NCBI RefSeq assembly: GCF_018139145.2
Contig: NC_059478.1
Span: 19,871,001 to 19,935,000 of the forward strand
Direction of reading: 5' to 3'
Source of the DNA: Gymnogyps californianus
Taxonomy: Eukaryota > Chordata > Aves > Accipitriformes > Cathartidae
Length of the DNA stretch: 64,000 bases
The position numbers and the translations under genes are program-made. This document shows positions 58,452-64,000 of the stretch, piece after piece. The notes beneath the pieces are model-generated. The model ran no database searches, had not been told where the DNA came from, and worked only from the letters and a program-made list of their open reading frames with translations. The stretch's first letter is position 1; the number at the start of each line of letters is the position of its first letter.

Positions 58452-61400
58452 AGTTAAATTAATTTGAGGTTTATAGCTCTCATTATATAAGTCAATACCT
58501 GGAATTGCAGTGGAAGTACGTGCAATTGAACCAGGACTGGCTTGCTGCTTAGTGGTGGTCAGTGTGGAACAAAAGCTGAGTGCAGACAGAGCTCTCTCAC
58601 GTTTCTTCATCCACATTTCTTTAACAGTAGGGAGCTGTTAACTGCTGGTTTGTGTAGCCTTGAGTGCCACTGTCAGCTCAGAGTAATTTCTCATCCTGTG
58701 CCACCTCATTCTGTGTGATTTTAGGCTGTATGTTCCTGTATGGCAAAATCCGCTTCTGTCGCTCTGTGGGCAGACTGGAGGAGTAGGATTGGTGTAGTCT
58801 ACTAATACATGCAAGTCTGCATGAATGTGTTACCCAAAACTTCCCCTGTGCCCACCAGAAAAATTCCTTCTCCACAAGCACTAGATAATAGAAAGGCTGT
58901 AAATATATGTTGTTGAATCGGATGTTGTTTTTAGGCTTAGCAGAACCTTTTGAAAAAAATGCTTTTCATAGTTACAATTACGTATTATTGAGGAAGTGCA
59001 ATGGTGTTTCAGAGAACATCTAAGTATGATTATTATGGGTTATAAAATGTTAGTCTTCTAGTTTTAAGATAAGTATGTTACAGAAAGATTTTAGTATTTC
59101 CTGCAATTGTTTATGAAACAGGAGTTTGTGGTTTAGTTTGGCTGTTTTCTGTGTTTCACAGCAAATGGCCCTTTTAGTTTGATGGTCCTTTGCAGAATGT
59201 TTTAAATTTTTTGGTTTTTCTTTTTTTCTTTCTCCAGAAATATAAATTAGCCATGTAGTACAGATTTCTGCTTCTCACAGGAGTTCTGCAGAACTTCAGA
59301 AAGCAACTGGATAAATCCACTGGTGTGGAGATGTCGTGGGTAGTTGCCAAACAGCATGGTGCTTGCTTTCTTCTTGCGAGGTGCCTTTTATCATCAGTGG
59401 TGACAGTTCTTAGAGAACTTTGTGATAAGCTCTTATTTCTGTCTTCTCTAAAACCAGCTTGTAAGAATTGCTTACGGTATGAATTGGTAGCACTCCACAA
59501 TTACTTGGAGTAACCTAAAGCATAATCTCTCCTCATGTCCTCTCCTCCCTACCTGTCACCTAACGCTCTATAACACTGTAACTGTTACACGACTTGATAG
59601 TCTTCTCATTAACTACACTTACTTTATAAGGAATGTTATGAAGGAGGGTTTGAAAAAACGAGTGTTACACAACTCTCTTCTTCCTTTAAACCTTGGTTTG
59701 GAAAAAATCTGCCTTTGAATGGGTTATAATAGTTTTCCATTTGGTGGTGCTTGCCTCTATCACCTGTTATGCAATATTTAGTTGGTGGTTGGTGTCCATT
59801 CTCTCCTCGGTTGTAACTATTCCAAGAAAGGTTTAACTGCTGCCTCTTGGATGATTTTTACAGTCTACATTCTTTTATAAAGTAGTCTTTGCTTTCTTCA
59901 GGATAAATTAGTGTCCTGACTGTCTTCAGTCCTTTATTTGGGATGCCTTCAAAGTGACTTCATGTGGTAAGAGTATTGCTTTTTCCACTAAGGAAAGGAA
60001 AGATGCAACTGCCAAATTATACAGTCTGGTTTGGGAAATACACCTTCTTCTTTTCCTGAGAATTGCCTTATTAGGCTTTGTGTAACAACAACAACAAAAA
60101 AAAAACCCAAACAAACCAACCCCCCAAAAAAAGAATTCCTAAATCCAACAGACCCTTGATATTTGTTATAAGTAAGTTAATGGTCAGAGTTGTTGGTTTT
60201 TTCGTAACTACAGATATTTAATGAAGAAGTTATTTACTCATCCTTATTGTATAAGATGATCCTGTTTCTAGAAGAGAAATAGCTGCAACAGACTCGGTTT
60301 ACAGTAGATATTTTAATCTAAGAGATAATTAAGTAAATAAATCTTAATGAGGGTGAACCACACAAACAGAGTATCTCTTACTGGGTTCAGTAACACCTTG
60401 CGTGAATCTAGTTTAGACAGTTGCCTGTCTTTAATCACATGCATTTAATTTAATGGAATGAAAAAATAATGCTTTCTTAAACATCAATGTTAGGTCTTTT
60501 ACATACTAATTTTCTTTTTTGCCTGTTAATATATTCAGAATGGCATGTGAACATTGTTTCAGAATAAGTTGTTGTAGAAGACTTTTTGGGATTTGAAGAT
60601 ATTGGTAGACACTGACAGAATATTTAGGTGCTTGGAAAATATAGTCTGGTTGGCCTTAAAAGCTTTGCAAAGCGCATTGCTTTCAGTGGACCATATCCTT
60701 CAAGGAGCTGGAGCACAGAGCAATACCAGACTGTATCCTGTAGCTTTCCTGTTGTAAAACTGCCACACCATACAGGGATGCGTATAGAATCAGTTGTAGC
60801 ATTGTTTTTTATATCAGTAGTACTGGTGCAGCTCATGCTTCAATTACAAAGCCAAAAATATCAAAAGCATTTTTGTACCAGTTCCAACATCAAGGGGCTT
60901 CTTACTCTCTGTAGTGACATTGGCTGGGGCACATGAGAATACTGGCATGTTTGCCACTTAATTCTTGTGGACCACAGGGAAGAAAATCTGCTAAACAAGT
61001 ATCAGAGGTTCTTCTCTACTAAATGCCATTGCTTTATGGTGGTGAACACTTATTTTGCTTTAACTGATCCAACGCAGTTGCTTCCCAGAAGGCTGGATGA
61101 TGTTAGTAATTTTGGAGCACTTCCCTGTCTCAAGATCAGCTGGCAGAAATGAGAGTTATTTCCTTGGATGACTGAGTTCTCTGCTCAAAGAGAATTTTCT
61201 TTTGTAGTCTATTGTTTTTAAATAACTAAGGGTTAGATCACACTAGTAGGTCGCAGTAGTCACAGTAATAGATTTAGGAAGATTAAGTTTTTTGTTTTAG
61301 TGTGTGCAAATATGCCAACAGACTTTTAGAAAATTGTCTTGGAATTCAAAGAGTAATATAAATGTAATGGAACCAAATCTTTTTAAATGTAGCATTTATA

Positions 61401-63340
61401 TTGGATTATTTATTTTCCTGTCATTAAAAATGTCTATTAGATACCTGTTCTGTCAGTGATTTTAAGATTATCAAAAACTGTTATATTTAAATACATTGCA
61501 GATAGCCTCAAATATTGATAGTGTTTTCCTTAATTTTTCATACCATCTTCTTAGGGCGCTTCCTTCTGCATTATCATTTGTGAATAACTTCATGTAAAAC
61601 CAACAGAGCCTATAGTCTTTGCTTTCTGTTTTTCATACATAACTCAGTTGCTTTAAAAAGTCACTCCTATTAGTGTGGTGCATGGATCAGTTCTTTTTAT
61701 CATCATATTACAACCACATTTCAAAAATACTACCTCATCTAGCAAAACAAATGTGCTAGAATTGGCATGTTTCAAGCATTATTTCCTCCTCTGCATTTTC
61801 TGCAAATGTTGAGAAGTGCAGGGTGGTTTATTTAAGATTCTCTAGTCTTACTTAGGAAGCAATTTCTTTTCACGTTTGTGTAGTACGTGGTATCCATGAG
61901 ACAGGCATTAAGGATACAAATCCCTGGCTGAACTGCTGGCCTTGGCATGAGTTGGAACAGACCCCAAGCTGGCTTTAACCTATGCCAGCAGAAGATTGAC
62001 AGTAGAATTCATTACTCCTCTCTAGCTCACAGCAGCTGGCACAAAAGCAGCTCTGCCAGCTCTACAAAAGCAGGGAGCTAGCTTACAATAGTCATTCTTC
62101 ACTGCACAACTGTAGTCAGGCTCTGGCGACTTTTTACTGTTCAAGGGGAAATAGAATTTGGTCTGTAGTCTGTTTCTTAAACACAGCGCTCCTGTGTATT
62201 AATACTTGCTGCTGGTTTTTCCCAGAGTGTTGGATTTTGTTTTGTGGGTTTTTTTATTAAAACTTCAGCTTTTCTTACTGAATACTTTGTTACATTTTCT
62301 TGTAGGTCATTACAAGCTTTCCAGTTTTGTTACTGCAGCCATTTCAGTGTCATTTTTCACATGGTTCTTCTTTATCTGAACATCAGTCTCTGCTGACAAA
62401 AGCGATGCAGAGCAACAGATGCCAGGTTACGCAGTTTTTACTGTAAAAAATAGTCACTTTTCCTTCCTATCTACTTACGTTTTTCATTGAAATCCTGTAT
62501 TACACAACATAGATGGAAAGCAGAAAACTAGTCTTTTCTGAGTATAAGTATGTATGGTCTGAATCTGTAGCATGCATAGCTAAATGTTTATGATGTCTGA
62601 CTGCAGTTACTTGACCTTTGAGAATATTTTTGGGATGATTCCAAAAAAACCAGGAATTTGTCCATCTTACTATCTTGAGCAATCATTCATTTTTTTTCTT
62701 GAAAGGGATTCCTTTATGAACCAGTAGGCGCCTGTTTTTTAAAGTAACAATCCAGTGTTTTGTAACCCATGCTGAATTCTTTTGGATGAACTGTTTTATA
62801 ATTAATGGTATTGCATTAGGGTTTCTGGAGTGTCCCAGCTAGAGAGTTGCTGAGACATCTATTGCACAAAGATTTATTTGAAATTATAGCCTCCGCTCCA
62901 AAATTCTGCTGTCTATATTGGAGCAGGTTAGATCCAGACCACTTACGGAGGAGGAATATGTGAGTAAGTTAAAGAAATGGAGGATGAGATAGCAGTAAAA
63001 GTTTTAGTGTTGGCTTCAGCCAGTGGTTTGTCCTGTCTAGTCATCTAGTGGTATTCTGTAAGCACCACAGGCAGACCTGAAGACCTGCATACCCTTCGTG
63101 CTTGCAAAGCAGGTAGGCAGACCCCAAATTCTAAAACATAAAGAAAACTGTACACGGTAGCCTCTTTTCTGCATCATAACTGGGCTTGAAGCCTGGGAGC
63201 AGCATGCCCAGTGTATGCACAGGCAGATTTTCTCTCCGAGGAAATGTATATCTAGGAAAGGCTGATTCAAGGACAAATCTTGCAGTTTGCTCCAGCCCAC
63301 CATCTCTACTAGGGAGCAGAGAGGAACTTGTTTGTGTTTA

Positions 63341-63412
63341 TGTGCTATGTAACATACGCATAGTATGGAAAATGCCTTCATGGAAGTCTGTGTACTGTGT
63401 AGCATACACATA
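63341..63412. repeat. Imperfect 22-bp direct repeat
   Basis: The copies at 63341-63362 and 63391-63412 differ at four of 22 positions, all A/G changes, with 28 bp between them. They lie in ZNHIT6 intron 8 and belong to no family I recognise. Confidence 0.6.
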
Positions 63413-64000
63413 CAAGGCAGACTTGAAGGCAAGAAGAAAGGCCATGAAGTCCAAGAAAAGATTGCAGTTGGAAAAATCCTGTTGAATAATCTGTTGCCCC
63501 TCGGCTGGGGGAAGGAGCTGGTAAAAATGGGCTGTAGAGCAGAAATAACGTTCAAACTATTTGTCCTATTCCGGTCTAGCATAAGTGTTGTGAGATGTAT
63601 CGAGGGGTTTAATTCAACTGTATCTGTCTGGGTTGCTGTTAAAATATTTTTCTGAAGGAAAAAGAGGATTTGCTGCTAGTTTCTTGGAAGAAAAAGACAG
63701 AGTGAGATGCTGACTTAAAGTTAGCCGAGTTTCTCAATTTTGGGGACCGGGCAGCATGGGGAGGTTGGAGTAAGAGGCTTCTAGGAGCAAAGACACAAAC
63801 TCCTTTGCGGGCAGTTGAAGTGATAGGCTGAACTTGGAAGCTGCAGTGCTATGAAACATGGCAGCATAGCCATCAGCGTTTTCACAGAGGCGGAGTGGAG
63901 GAGAACCTCTTCATGTTGCAGTCAGGAAGGAGAAAACCTGTTATTTCCTCCTGATGCTGCCAAAGGGGAATCCCTCTGTTTTTTCTCTTTCTTGACGGAA

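Larger units (their letters stand above)
53340..64000 (+). other. ZNHIT6 intron 8, more than 10.6 kb, open at window end
   Basis: The intron holds the CR1 LINE and solo LTR (about 54500-56956), a C-rich tract at 58424-58451, and otherwise AT-rich sequence. 53340-54499 has no recognised feature. 56957-64000 has only chance frames, of which 63037-63582 on the minus strand is the longest, and no tRNA, snoRNA or conserved exon that I can identify. Confidence 0.7.

Overview
The window is vertebrate nuclear DNA, almost certainly from a bird. Two genes lie in tandem on the + strand. The first is the 3' half of a fibrillar collagen gene that I identify as COL24A1. The second is the 5' two-thirds of ZNHIT6 (BCD1), a HIT-zinc-finger factor for box C/D snoRNP assembly. 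These two genes are also neighbours in human 1p22. The mobile DNA is CR1 LINEs plus one solo retroviral LTR of a kind abundant in birds; there are no Alu- or L1-like elements. Exons are small and introns long, so most long open frames in the window are chance frames.

Region 1 (1-37945): 27 coding exons of COL24A1. Exons 1-22 here (112-29980) encode 469 residues of Gly-X-Y helix. Nearly all are 54 or 108 bp, phase 0, and start with a Gly codon. A single four-residue interruption lies in the 57-bp exon at 9434-9490. Exons 23-27 (31059-36642) encode a 22-residue linker and the C-propeptide, with eight cysteines, a DPNxGCxxD calcium loop and a final V-C-F-L before TAA. The 3'UTR probably runs to an AATAAA at 37920-37925. 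The introns hold a CR1 fragment at 11435-11847, a reverse CR1 relic at 25979-26181 and a probable ancient CR1 relic at 20098-20430.

Region 2 (about 37946-39229): about 1 kb of intergenic DNA, then a strong CpG island (about 38985-39760) that serves as the TATA-less promoter of ZNHIT6.

Region 3 (39230-64000): eight coding exons of ZNHIT6 (662 nt, 220 codons plus two bases). The HIT finger begins at residue 24, so the long acidic N-terminal region of the mammalian protein is absent. The last exons lie beyond the window. The final intron (from 53340) carries a 5'-truncated CR1 LINE with a nearly intact reverse-transcriptase frame, split by a 563-bp solo LTR flanked by 5-bp target duplications (CTGGA).

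The two genes have unrelated roles: extracellular matrix assembly and nucleolar RNP assembly. They are linked only by position. I found no RNA gene, CRISPR array or bacterial-type system. The most unusual points are the short collagen XXIV C-propeptide, the short ZNHIT6 N terminus, the LTR nested in the LINE with an antisense CRE-TATA promoter, and a perfect 24-bp palindrome at 47651-47674. I did not find a previously undescribed biological system.
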